The notes under the pieces: model-generated
Told to the model about the DNA's origin: nothing
Seen by the model: the letters and a program-made list of their open reading frames with translations, nothing else
Database searches by the model: none
Position numbers and translations under genes: made by a program
In this document: piece by piece, positions 1-5,183 of the stretch
Numbering within the stretch: position 1 is the stretch's first letter
How the letters are laid out: the number at the start of each line of letters is the position of its first letter
NCBI GenBank assembly: GCA_937873255.1
Contig: CALMVM010000584.1
Location: 1 to 7,143 of the forward strand
Source: an uncultured Verrucomicrobiota bacterium
Lineage (GTDB): Bacteria > Verrucomicrobiota > Verrucomicrobiia > Chthoniobacterales > SZAS-18
DNA length: 7,143 nt
Reading direction: 5' to 3'

Positions 1-242
1 GCTCCCAGCGCACCCGCGAACACTCCCCGCCCCTGCCCGTGCCACGAACGCCACACCCTCGCCAGCCAGCCCGGCGCGGGCCCGGCGGCAGGGGGGTTTT
101 CCGAGAGCACCTTCACCTCGCGCAGCACCCGCCGCGCGAAGTACGGGCTGACCGGCTTCGGGCGCGGGGCGCGTTCGAGCAGGCTCCAGAGCGCCTCGTC
201 TTCCTCTTCGGGCGAAGCCCCCTCGTGTTTGCCTTCGGTCAT
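1..242 (-). CDS. Anti-sigma-like protein, N-terminal part (cut by window edge)
   Basis: The reverse strand is open from ATG 242 to the window edge (80 full codons). The start is supported by AAGGA at 248-252, 5 nt upstream of ATG 242; an in-frame ATG at 245 is also possible but sits closer to the AAGGA. The protein begins MTEGKHEGASPEEEDEALW and continues with LLERAP, then VSPYFARRVLREVK, a layout I associate with small Verrucomicrobiota proteins encoded next to ECF sigma factors: an acidic N-terminus, a short 'SPYFARRVLREV' helix, then a membrane helix. The last visible residues (GVFAGALGA) look like the start of such a helix. The function as an anti-sigma factor is an inference from this layout. 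The matching C-terminus appears to lie on the opposite strand at about 781-1021, so this gene is probably split by an inversion or misassembly. Confidence 0.6.
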   Translation of the reverse strand, partial: MTEGKHEGASPEEEDEALWSLLERAPRPKPVSPYFARRVLREVKVLSENPPAAGPAPGWLARVWRSWHGQGRGVFAGALG

Positions 243-358
243 CATCGTCCTTGTATTCAACGCGTGGCTCGCGCGCAAGTTGCGGTTTTTCTTGCCGGAC
301 CCCGGGGGGGCTGGCAGCGTCGGGCGTTTTCCGGCCGGGACCGTCCGGTTTTTCCCCG
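243..358. promoter_or_regulatory. Divergent intergenic region
   Basis: These 116 bp separate two divergent starts (242 minus, 359 plus), so both promoters should be here. I see no convincing -35/-10 pair. There is a run of seven G at 304-310 and several T runs (for example around 285-290 and 350-355). The plus-strand start at 359 has no clear ribosome binding site, whereas the minus-strand start has AAGGA. No gene is supported inside it. Confidence 0.35.
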
Positions 359-1021
359 ATGACTTTTTCCAGTGCGGTGTGTTCTCTGGTCGCGGCCGTG
401 GCGATGATTGTCCTGGCGCTGATCGGCCTGCGCAACGAACACGCCACCGGCATGTTCGTCGACGGGTGCGACGCCTTCGGCTATTCGCGCATGGCCAAGG
501 TGTTCCGCCAGGCCCGCAAGACCGGGGGGCCGACCGATTTTTTCATCCGCGATGACCAGACGCGCTGGCTGGTCGCGCGGTTCAAGGAACGCGGAACTCC
601 CGTCAACGATTGGGACGAGGTCGTCACGGCTCACGCGCACCATTACTTTCCGGGCTCCGACCAGGTCGGCCCGCAGTACCCGCCCGGCACGGGGTGGGTG
701 CTGTCGATGTTCGCGACCTCCACCGACGTGAAGGCGCTCGACCGGCTGACGATCCTGCTCGTGACGGCCGGCGCGGGGCTCTCGCCGTTGCGCTGGCATT
801 CGCCGGTTCCGTCCGATGTGGTGGCTCACACCGCTCCGGTGGCCGTCCAGGAATCCGAGGGCGACCCGGTGGAAGAAGGAACCGACTCGCCGTCGCCGCT
901 GGTCGTCGCCTCCGAGCCGACCGTGACCGCGCAGGACGTGGAGATCATCGCGGATTTGGACAACCTTCTTTCCCACGAGGAAAGCCGTCTATGGACCGAG
1001 GACGACACCGCGCGCTTCTGA
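359..1021 (+). CDS. Chimeric ORF: membrane protein N-terminus fused to anti-sigma-like C-terminus
   Basis: The frame encodes 220 residues from ATG 359. Residues 4-24 form a membrane helix (AVAMIVLALIGL). They are followed by an extracytoplasmic stretch with FVDGCDAFGY (33-42), DDQTRWLVARF (65-75), HAHHY (92-96) and QYPPGTGWVLSMF (106-118). This looks like the N-terminus of a multi-pass, glycosyltransferase-like membrane protein, in which the first helix and a periplasmic loop precede many more helices. Instead of further helices, after about residue 140 the sequence becomes hydrophilic and acidic and ends in QDVEIIADLDNLL...LWTEDD, which looks like the tail of the anti-sigma-like family begun at 242 on the other strand. 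The product is therefore probably not a natural single protein. No Shine-Dalgarno sequence is seen; GTG 377 is an alternative start. The membrane protein's real C-terminus is not in the window. Confidence 0.55.
   Translation: MTFSSAVCSLVAAVAMIVLALIGLRNEHATGMFVDGCDAFGYSRMAKVFRQARKTGGPTDFFIRDDQTRWLVARFKERGTPVNDWDEVVTAHAHHYFPGSDQVGPQYPPGTGWVLSMFATSTDVKALDRLTILLVTAGAGLSPLRWHSPVPSDVVAHTAPVAVQESEGDPVEEGTDSPSPLVVASEPTVTAQDVEIIADLDNLLSHEESRLWTEDDTARF
782..1021 (+). pseudogene. Anti-sigma-like protein, C-terminal fragment
   Basis: This is the right-hand part of the chimeric frame, listed separately because it seems to belong with the minus-strand fragment at 1-242. Key features are an acidic, Pro/Ser/Val-rich linker (QESEGDPVEEGTDSPSP) and the terminal motif DVEIIADLDNLLSHEESRLW followed by TEDDTARF, with the stop TGA at 1019-1021. 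Joining position 1 (read in reverse) to 781 keeps this frame open and gives a protein of about 160 residues, a plausible size for the family. A possible membrane helix (LAVALAFAGSV) is encoded from 781 in a different frame, so one base may be in error nearby. It overlaps the downstream gene by 31 nt, as expected for a translationally coupled pair. It has no start codon of its own. Confidence 0.5.
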
Positions 1022-1614
1022 GGATTCTGCTCGGGGTCGGGGCGGTGGTGTTGGGATGTCTGTCCGCCGCCGCGCCGCTCCGTGCGCAGGGGAGTAATTC
1101 CAGCCCGGTGCCGTCCGTGGCCGTGCCGCCGCCCGGGTCGACCGCCGCCGCCGTTTCTCCCGCGCCGGACGCCACGGCCCGCAAGCGCGCCGCCGAACGC
1201 ATGATCGAACGCCGCCAGCGCGAACTGGCCGCCAGCGAGCAGGAAGCGCAGAAGCGCATCGACCAACTCCCGCCCGAGGAACGCGAGGCGTTCAAGCGCA
1301 ATCTCCGGCTCTGGCGCGAACTCACCCCCGCCGAACGCGAAAACGTGCGCAAGGAAGAGGCGGAGCACATGCGCGCCGAGATCGAAAAGGCGCTCCAGCA
1401 AACCGGCCTGCGCCTGGACAAGGACCAGCACGAGGTATTTGCCCTGCGCTACCGCCAGGAACGCCGCCGGCTGGAACGCGAACTACAGGAAAAACTCGAC
1501 GCCGAACGCGCCCGCCGCCTGCCGGGTCTCCTCGATGGTTTGAAGAAGGAATTTGCCGACCGGGCCGCCGCGCCGGGTCCGGCGGCCACGCCGCAGGCGT
1601 CGTCAACAAGGTAG
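991..1614 (+). CDS. Exported, charged helical protein (DUF3106-like)
   Basis: The product has 207 residues. Residues 8-32 form a signal sequence (ALLRILLGVGAVVLGCLSAA, then PLRA-Q), with a possible but imperfect lipobox ending at Cys23. A Pro/Ala/Ser-rich linker (39-60) leads into a long Arg/Glu-rich helix (about 61-188), probably coiled coil. The segment QLPPEEREAFKRNLRLWREL with TPAERENVR (92-120) resembles the repeated LPPEQR/LTPEER helices of DUF3106-type periplasmic proteins. Start ATG 991 is supported by GAGGAAAG at 977-984, 6 nt upstream, inside the end of the preceding frame, so translation is probably coupled to the anti-sigma-like gene. Its likely role is periplasmic and tied to that regulatory pair, but the exact function is unknown. 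The TAG stop lies inside a dispersed repeat beginning at 1610, so the native 3' end may have been altered. Confidence 0.7.
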   Translation: MDRGRHRALLRILLGVGAVVLGCLSAAAPLRAQGSNSSPVPSVAVPPPGSTAAAVSPAPDATARKRAAERMIERRQRELAASEQEAQKRIDQLPPEEREAFKRNLRLWRELTPAERENVRKEEAEHMRAEIEKALQQTGLRLDKDQHEVFALRYRQERRRLERELQEKLDAERARRLPGLLDGLKKEFADRAAAPGPAATPQASSTR

Positions 1615-1632
1615 GGATGGCTCTCCGAGCCG
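1610..1632 (+). repeat. Dispersed palindromic repeat, left copy
   Basis: The unit reads GGTAGGGATGGCTC, then TCC, then GAGCCG. GGCTC (1619-1623) pairs with GAGCC (1627-1631). An inverted copy is at 2147-2171 on the other side of the integron cassette. The stop codon of the preceding gene is the TAG of GGTAGGG. It is followed by a second hairpin at 1634-1671. Confidence 0.7.
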
Positions 1633-1633
1633 T

Positions 1634-1671
1634 CCGTCGATTTTCTGGAAAGCGTTTCGCTGGATCGACGG
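1634..1671 (+). terminator. Hairpin, possible terminator
   Basis: CCGTCGAT (1634-1641) pairs perfectly with ATCGACGG (1664-1671) across a 22-nt loop. It lies 20 bp after the stop of the exported helical protein gene. There is no clear run of T after the stem, so termination is only a possibility; it may be part of the adjacent repeat element. Confidence 0.35.
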
Positions 1672-1686
1672 TTATCTAATTCTAAG

Positions 1687-2138
1687 TTAGGCCACCGGAA
1701 GCATACCTCCCCGTGAAAACGAAATATCTGCTCAGCTTGGCGTTGCTGCTGCTAGGTACGAATCTTTTCACATACGCCACGACTCGCTACATGACGACCG
1801 AGCGCGTGCTGACTGCCGCTCAAGAGCGCGTGGACATCGCCTTGAAGGAGGAGGGCCTTTTCGACACCGTTTATTCCCCGGAGCCAGGGCATCCGAAGGG
1901 TTATCACGTTCGGTTCGCCATCAAGACCGCCGGAGGAATGTACTTTTGGGGACCAGACCGCGCACTCTATTACTATGCCGGTTTGCTGCTTGTCTGCACG
2001 GGGGTGCTCTTGCCGTTCGTCGGCCCGAAGCGGCACGCCCCGGCCTAACAACGCGCTCCAGCGAACAGAGGCTGGCGGAACGTCTGTTTTGCATCCATAG
2101 TCTGTCCTCGCCAGCCTCTGTCGCTGAGCTTGGAAGCG
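1687..2138 (+). mobile_element. Single integron gene cassette (no integrase)
   Basis: The left border is GTTAGGC (1686-1692), a perfect GTTRRRY core with the crossover after its G. The right border is the matching crossover in GTTAGGA (2138-2144) at the end of an attC site. Between them lies one short gene whose TAA stop is embedded in the first attC core, the usual compact cassette design. The cassette is 452 bp. No integrase gene, attI or second attC is visible, so this is either an insertion at a secondary GTT site or a relic. Cassette recombination by an integron integrase acting elsewhere in the cell is inferred from the structure alone. Confidence 0.72.
1713..2048 (+). CDS. Small two-helix membrane protein (cassette gene)
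   Basis: The product has 111 residues and starts at GTG 1713. The best upstream ribosome site is a weak GGAAG at 1697-1701 (11-nt spacing). The first in-frame ATG (1791) would remove the first hydrophobic helix, so GTG is preferred. Helix 1 spans about residues 5-22 (YLLSLALLLLGTNLF) and helix 2 about 85-104 (YYYAGLLLVCTGVLLPFVG). Between them is a soluble loop of about 60 residues with TTERVLTAAQERVDIAL and GYHVRFAIKTAGGMYFWG. A short basic tail ends the protein. I do not recognise the family. Its codon choice is visibly more A/T-rich than that of its neighbours (opening with AAA ACG AAA TAT), consistent with acquisition inside a cassette. No promoter is obvious; expression may depend on the site of insertion. 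Confidence 0.7.
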   Translation: MKTKYLLSLALLLLGTNLFTYATTRYMTTERVLTAAQERVDIALKEEGLFDTVYSPEPGHPKGYHVRFAIKTAGGMYFWGPDRALYYYAGLLLVCTGVLLPFVGPKRHAPA

Positions 2139-2144
2139 TTAGGA
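2043..2144 (+). other. attC recombination site
   Basis: The site runs from GCCTAAC (2043-2049, fits RYYYAAC) to GTTAGGA (2138-2144, GTTRRRY except the last base). CCTAAC pairs with GTTAGG. Inside, CAGCGAACAGAGGCTGGCG (2059-2077) pairs with 2109-2126 along its whole length except for one extra A at 2064 or 2065, which matches the extrahelical base that integrases use for strand recognition. The unpaired central spacers are 2050-2058 and 2127-2137, and the terminal loop is 2078-2108. Its 102-bp length is within the usual range. Confidence 0.82.
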
Positions 2145-2146
2145 GA

Positions 2147-2171
2147 ACGGCTCAGGAGAGCCGTCCCTACC
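2147..2171 (-). repeat. Dispersed palindromic repeat, right copy
   Basis: On the minus strand it reads GGTAGGGACGGCTC, then TCCT, then GAGCCGT, nearly the same as the copy at 1610-1632 but inverted. ACGGCTC (2147-2153) and GAGCCGT (2158-2164) form a 7-bp hairpin with a 4-nt loop. It lies 11 bp from the aquaporin stop codon and could act as a terminator or transcript end stabiliser for that gene. Confidence 0.7.
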
Positions 2172-2182
2172 CCGGTCGAATC

Positions 2183-3019
2183 TCACCGCTCGCCCGCCGG
2201 CCGGCTGGAGGTCGCCTCGCCAATCGTCGACGTGGCCCGCGAGATGGACTGCGCTTCCGCCGCCAGGGTTTCCGCGCCCGTGCTGCCCGTCAGGAACCGA
2301 TACGACACGCCCGCCAACGCCGCCCCGGCGACAGGTGCCACCCAGAACAGCCACAGTTGCTTGAGCGCCTCGCCGCCGGCAATGATCGCCGGGCCGGTCG
2401 AGCGCGCCGGGTTCACGGATGTGTTCGTGACCGGGATGCTGATGAGGTGAATGAGCGTCAGCCCCAACCCGATGGCCAGCGGCCCGAAGCCCTTCGCCGC
2501 GCGCCAATCCGTCGCGCCGAGGATGATGAACAGGAACATCGCCGTCATGACGACCTCCGTCACGAGACAGGCTATCATGGTATAATGGCCGGGCGAGGTG
2601 AGGTCGTAGCCGTTCGTCGCAAAGCCGTTCTTGGCCAGGCTGTAGTCCGGGTTGCCCGTGGCGATGAGGTAGAGCACGCCCGCGCCCGCCAACGCGCCGA
2701 GCACCTGCGCGACGATGTACGCCGGCAAAAGCTGACCCTTGAAACGTCCTCCGAAGAATAATCCCACGCTGACCGCCGGGTTGAAGTGTCCGCCCGAGAT
2801 GTGCCCGAAGGCGAAGGCCATCGTCAGCACCGTCAGGCCGAAGGCGAACGACACGCCGAGATGGCCGATGCCCACGCTTTTGAAGACCGCCGCCAGCACG
2901 GCGCTGCCGCAACCGCCGAGCACGAGCCAGAAGGTGCCCAGGAATTCGACGCCGAGGCGTTGCCCCAGGGTGGGTTTGGCGGAAGCGGTGGAGAGGGTGT
3001 CGGTGGGATAGGTGGCCAT
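2183..3019 (-). CDS. aqpZ: Aquaporin Z-type water channel
   Basis: The 278-residue product is a six-helix major intrinsic protein closely resembling E. coli AqpZ. It allows water across the inner membrane down osmotic gradients. The two pore motifs are NPA at 80-82 (in [10 protein letters not shown]) and NPA at 203-205 (in [14 protein letters not shown]). The selectivity-filter residues expected for a water-specific channel are all present: Phe60, His191, Thr200 and Arg206, each offset by 17 from the E. coli positions. The small Gly-rich [10 protein letters not shown] region (35-44) and [11 protein letters not shown] (191-201) also match. Compared with E. coli AqpZ (231 residues) it has about 17 extra N-terminal residues and a longer Ser/Thr/Ala-rich C-terminus (from about 250). 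There is no good Shine-Dalgarno site before ATG 3019. It lies downstream of polX on the same strand but is separated from it by 238 bp with a long palindrome, so it is probably transcribed alone. Confidence 0.95.
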   Translation of the reverse strand: MATYPTDTLSTASAKPTLGQRLGVEFLGTFWLVLGGCGSAVLAAVFKSVGIGHLGVSFAFGLTVLTMAFAFGHISGGHFNPAVSVGLFFGGRFKGQLLPAYIVAQVLGALAGAGVLYLIATGNPDYSLAKNGFATNGYDLTSPGHYTMIACLVTEVVMTAMFLFIILGATDWRAAKGFGPLAIGLGLTLIHLISIPVTNTSVNPARSTGPAIIAGGEALKQLWLFWVAPVAGAALAGVSYRFLTGSTGAETLAAEAQSISRATSTIGEATSSRPAGER

Positions 3020-3055
3020 GGTTTCTAGGGTAATACGTGCCTTGGAAAGGAGGCA

Positions 3056-3083
3056 TTTGTATGGCGATACCCCGGCGATGCAA
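3056..3083 (-). promoter_or_regulatory. Candidate promoter of aqpZ
   Basis: On the minus strand TTGCAT (3078-3083) and TACAAA (3056-3061) are separated by 16 bp, and the -10-like box is 36 nt before the aqpZ start. The matches to the sigma-70 consensus are only 3/6 and 4/6, so this is a weak suggestion based on position. Confidence 0.22.
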
Positions 3084-3128
3084 GCATGAAATTACTGCCC
3101 GGCTATCCGCCGTGAGGTCGAGTGCTGC

Positions 3129-3243
3129 TTTTAACACAGAGACACGGAGACACGGAGACCAGAGGAGATCAGAAGGAAGAATAGAAGGACAATCCGCCTT
3201 TTGTCTTTCGCCTTCCTCCGGTCTCCGTGTCTCTGTGTTAAAA
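3129..3243. repeat. Long palindromic element with ACACGGAGAC arms
   Basis: The left arm starts at 3129 with TTTTAACACAGAGACACGG and has a tandem ACACGGAG duplication (3143-3158). The right arm (3220-3243) is the inverted copy, 23-24 bp long and perfect if one duplicate is skipped. The inner arms are also complementary in style, with purine-rich AGAAGGAAGA on the left and CGCCTTCCTCC on the right. In one frame the left arm spells NTETRRHGD, a spurious peptide familiar from many genomes with this kind of repeat. The element begins 14 bp after the polX stop, so it may end the polX transcript, but it has no U-tract design; a non-autonomous dispersed repeat is the better description. Confidence 0.75.
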
Positions 3244-3257
3244 TGCCGCGCGCCACT

Positions 3258-5042
3258 TCATTCCCGCCGCACCATCTTCCCGCGCTTCGCCGCGAGTGCC
3301 ACTTCGACCTCGTCCAGCGGCAGGCAATTCACCACGTCCGCGCGCGTCAGCCAACCCTTGCGCGCCTGCGCCACGCCGAACCACAAATCCTGCAACCCCT
3401 CCACGCGGTGCGCGTCCGGGTTGATGGCGCACTTCACGCCCTTTTCCTTGGCGAGATGCCACCAGCGCCAATCCATGTCCAGCCGCCAGGGACTCGCGTT
3501 GAGTTCGATGATCGTCCCCGTCGCCGCCGCCGCGTCGAGGACAGCCGGGATGTCCACCGCGTACGCCTCGCGCTCCAACAGCAGCCGCCCCGTCAGGTGC
3601 CCGAGCATCGTGACATACGGGTTTTCAATCGCGCGGATGAGCCGGCGCGTCATCTCGGCCTCCGGCAACGAAAACGACCCGTGCACGCTCACCACCACGT
3701 AGTCCAGCGCCGCCAACACCTCGTCGGGGAAATCCAGCGTGCCGTCCTTGAGCGAATCGCACTCCACCCCCGCGAACACGCGGAACGCCTTCCTGCCATC
3801 CTCGGCGCGAAACCGTTCGTTGAGCTTTTTGATCGCCTCGACCTGCGCGAGCAGCCGGCCCGCGTCCTGTCCGTTCGCCTGGAACGAACTCTTGCTGTGG
3901 TCGCCGATGCCGAGGTATTGCAACCCGAGGTCGCGCGCGCCCTCGGCCATTTCTTCGAGCGTGTTGTGGCCGTCGCTGGCGTTGGTGTGGCAGTGGAAGG
4001 TGCCGCGCAGGTTTTCGAGCGCCACCAGTTCCGGTAAGTGGTGCGCGGCGGCGGCCTCGATCTCGCCGAGGTTTTCGCGCAGTTCCGGCGGGACGTAGTC
4101 CATCCCCAGCGCCCGGTAGAACTCCGTCTCGTCGTGGATCTCGGGCAGCGGCGCGAACTTCCCCTTCTTCTCCGCCTCCGGGGCGATGCTGAACCGATAG
4201 TCGTTGATCGACCACCCGAACAGATCGAGCGCGCGGTTGCGCAGGGCGATGTGGTGTTCCTTGCTGCCGGTGAAATGGTGCAGCGCGTAGGGGTATTCCG
4301 CCTCGCCGACCAGCCGCAGGTCGCACTGGACGCCGCTCTGCAAGCGCACCGAGACTTTCGTGGGTCCCCTGGCGATGATCTCGACCACGTCCGGCCGCGT
4401 GGCGAAGAACTCGCCCACCGCCTCCGCGTCGTCCGTGGACGCCACGAAATCCAGGTCGCGCACGACCTCCTTGCGCCGCCGGAAGCTGCCGCCCTCGCTG
4501 GCGCGCAACACCGCCGGGTGCGCGCGGAGTTCCTCCATGAGCCGCAACGCCGGCCCGGCCACGTCGCCGAGGCGGTGGAACGCGGCGTTGCGCTGGCGTT
4601 GCGCGATGTTGGCGAGGAGATTCTTGGCGGTCTTCTCGCCGAAACCGGGCAGGGCGGCCACGCGTCCGTCGCCGGCGGCGGCTTCGAGTTCGGCGAGCGA
4701 GGAAATCTGGAGCTTCTCGTACAGCGCCTTGATCTTCTTGGCCCCGAGCCCGTTGATGCCGAACAACTCGAACAGCGTCGGCGGGAAGCCGCTTTTCAAC
4801 TCCTCGTAATATTCCAGCCGGCCGGTGGTGACGAGTTCGGTGATCTTCTCGGCAATCGCCTTGCCGATGCCCTCGCCCTCGTCGAGTCGGCCGGCGCGGG
4901 CGGTTTCGTCCAGGTTGCCGGCGTAGGTCTCCACGGCGCGGGCGGCGGTCTGATAGGCGCGGATCTTGAAGACGTTCTCGCCCTTGAGGTCGAGCAGGCG
5001 GGCGATGTTTTCGAGCGTTTCGGCGATGGCTTCCTTATTCAT
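3258..5042 (-). CDS. polX: Bacterial family X DNA polymerase/3'-5' exonuclease with PHP domain
   Basis: The 594-residue product has the full PolX layout. Residues 1-150 form the 8-kDa-like and fingers helix-hairpin-helix region, with DNA-binding hairpins at GIGKAIAEKI (58-67), INGLGAKKIKALYE (96-109) and LPGFGEKTAKNLL (131-143). The nucleotidyltransferase core carries GGSFRRRKEVVRDLDFV (184-200), with catalytic Asp196 and Asp198, and the third Asp241 in VQCDLRL. The C-terminal PHP phosphoesterase domain (from about 346) has the metal ligands His350, His352, Asp357, His382, Glu427, His454, His482, Asp543 and His545. Such enzymes fill short gaps in base excision repair and use the PHP domain as a Mn-dependent 3'-5' exonuclease; B. 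subtilis PolX also cuts at abasic sites. Length is usual (about 570-600) and all key residues are intact, so it should be active. The ATG at 5042 has no Shine-Dalgarno; a 30-bp inverted repeat ends 2 nt upstream of it. It is divergent from purC. Confidence 0.95.
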   Translation of the reverse strand: MNKEAIAETLENIARLLDLKGENVFKIRAYQTAARAVETYAGNLDETARAGRLDEGEGIGKAIAEKITELVTTGRLEYYEELKSGFPPTLFELFGINGLGAKKIKALYEKLQISSLAELEAAAGDGRVAALPGFGEKTAKNLLANIAQRQRNAAFHRLGDVAGPALRLMEELRAHPAVLRASEGGSFRRRKEVVRDLDFVASTDDAEAVGEFFATRPDVVEIIARGPTKVSVRLQSGVQCDLRLVGEAEYPYALHHFTGSKEHHIALRNRALDLFGWSINDYRFSIAPEAEKKGKFAPLPEIHDETEFYRALGMDYVPPELRENLGEIEAAAAHHLPELVALENLRGTFHCHTNASDGHNTLEEMAEGARDLGLQYLGIGDHSKSSFQANGQDAGRLLAQVEAIKKLNERFRAEDGRKAFRVFAGVECDSLKDGTLDFPDEVLAALDYVVVSVHGSFSLPEAEMTRRLIRAIENPYVTMLGHLTGRLLLEREAYAVDIPAVLDAAAATGTIIELNASPWRLDMDWRWWHLAKEKGVKCAINPDAHRVEGLQDLWFGVAQARKGWLTRADVVNCLPLDEVEVALAAKRGKMVRRE

Positions 5043-5044
5043 TG

Positions 5045-5176
5045 AAGGATGAAGGAGGAAGGATGAAGGATGAAGGGCAGAGAAGCAAATCGGTCAGGGT
5101 CGAAAACACGAAATTTCTGATCCTCGGTCCTTCCGTCTTTTCTGCTTTCATCCTTCATCCTTCCTCCTTCATCCTT
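5045..5176. repeat. 30-bp perfect inverted repeat between divergent polX and purC
   Basis: The left arm (5045-5074, AAGGATGAAGGAGGAAGGAT and 10 more bases) is the exact reverse complement of the right arm (5147-5176), with a 72-nt spacer. The similarity continues less perfectly inward (GCAGAGAAG on the left, CTTTTCTGC on the right). The arms consist of GAAGGAT-type units. Any promoters of polX and purC must lie in the spacer or the arms, since only 2 and 7 nt remain between the arms and the two ATG codons. The transcribed form of each arm is pyrimidine-rich (CUUCAUCCUU units), so both mRNAs start with the same kind of leader. Frames through it give the spurious peptide MKDEGGRMKDE. Confidence 0.8.
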
Positions 5177-5183
5177 TCTGCCT

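Noticed and set aside
1..781. Short inverted repeats at the ends of the possible invertible segment (1-11 against 771-781)
   Set aside because: Only 8 of 11 bases match, in very GC-rich DNA, which is expected by chance. It is not enough to propose a recombinase site, and the far border lies at the window edge.
257..976. Long minus-strand open frame (239 codons) opposite the chimeric ORF
   Set aside because: Its translation is rich in Arg/Gly/His with no domain or motif, typical of the antisense frame of a high-GC gene. The plus-strand frame has a membrane helix and conserved-looking motifs.
1615..1692. A second attC or attI on the left side of the cassette
   Set aside because: Only the single GTTAGGC core is present. 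The hairpin at 1634-1671 has no RYYYAAC core or extrahelical base, so it does not fit attC, and nothing resembles an integrase binding array.
3061..3257. Plus-strand ORF with AAAGGAGG 7 nt before ATG 3061
   Set aside because: The ribosome site looks good, but the reading frame goes straight through the palindromic repeat (giving NTETRRHGD) and then antisense to polX. No independent coding signal is seen.
3129..5176. CRISPR-like array from repeated purine units
   Set aside because: The repeats are inverted pairs with two copies, not direct repeats with regular spacers, and no cas gene is present.
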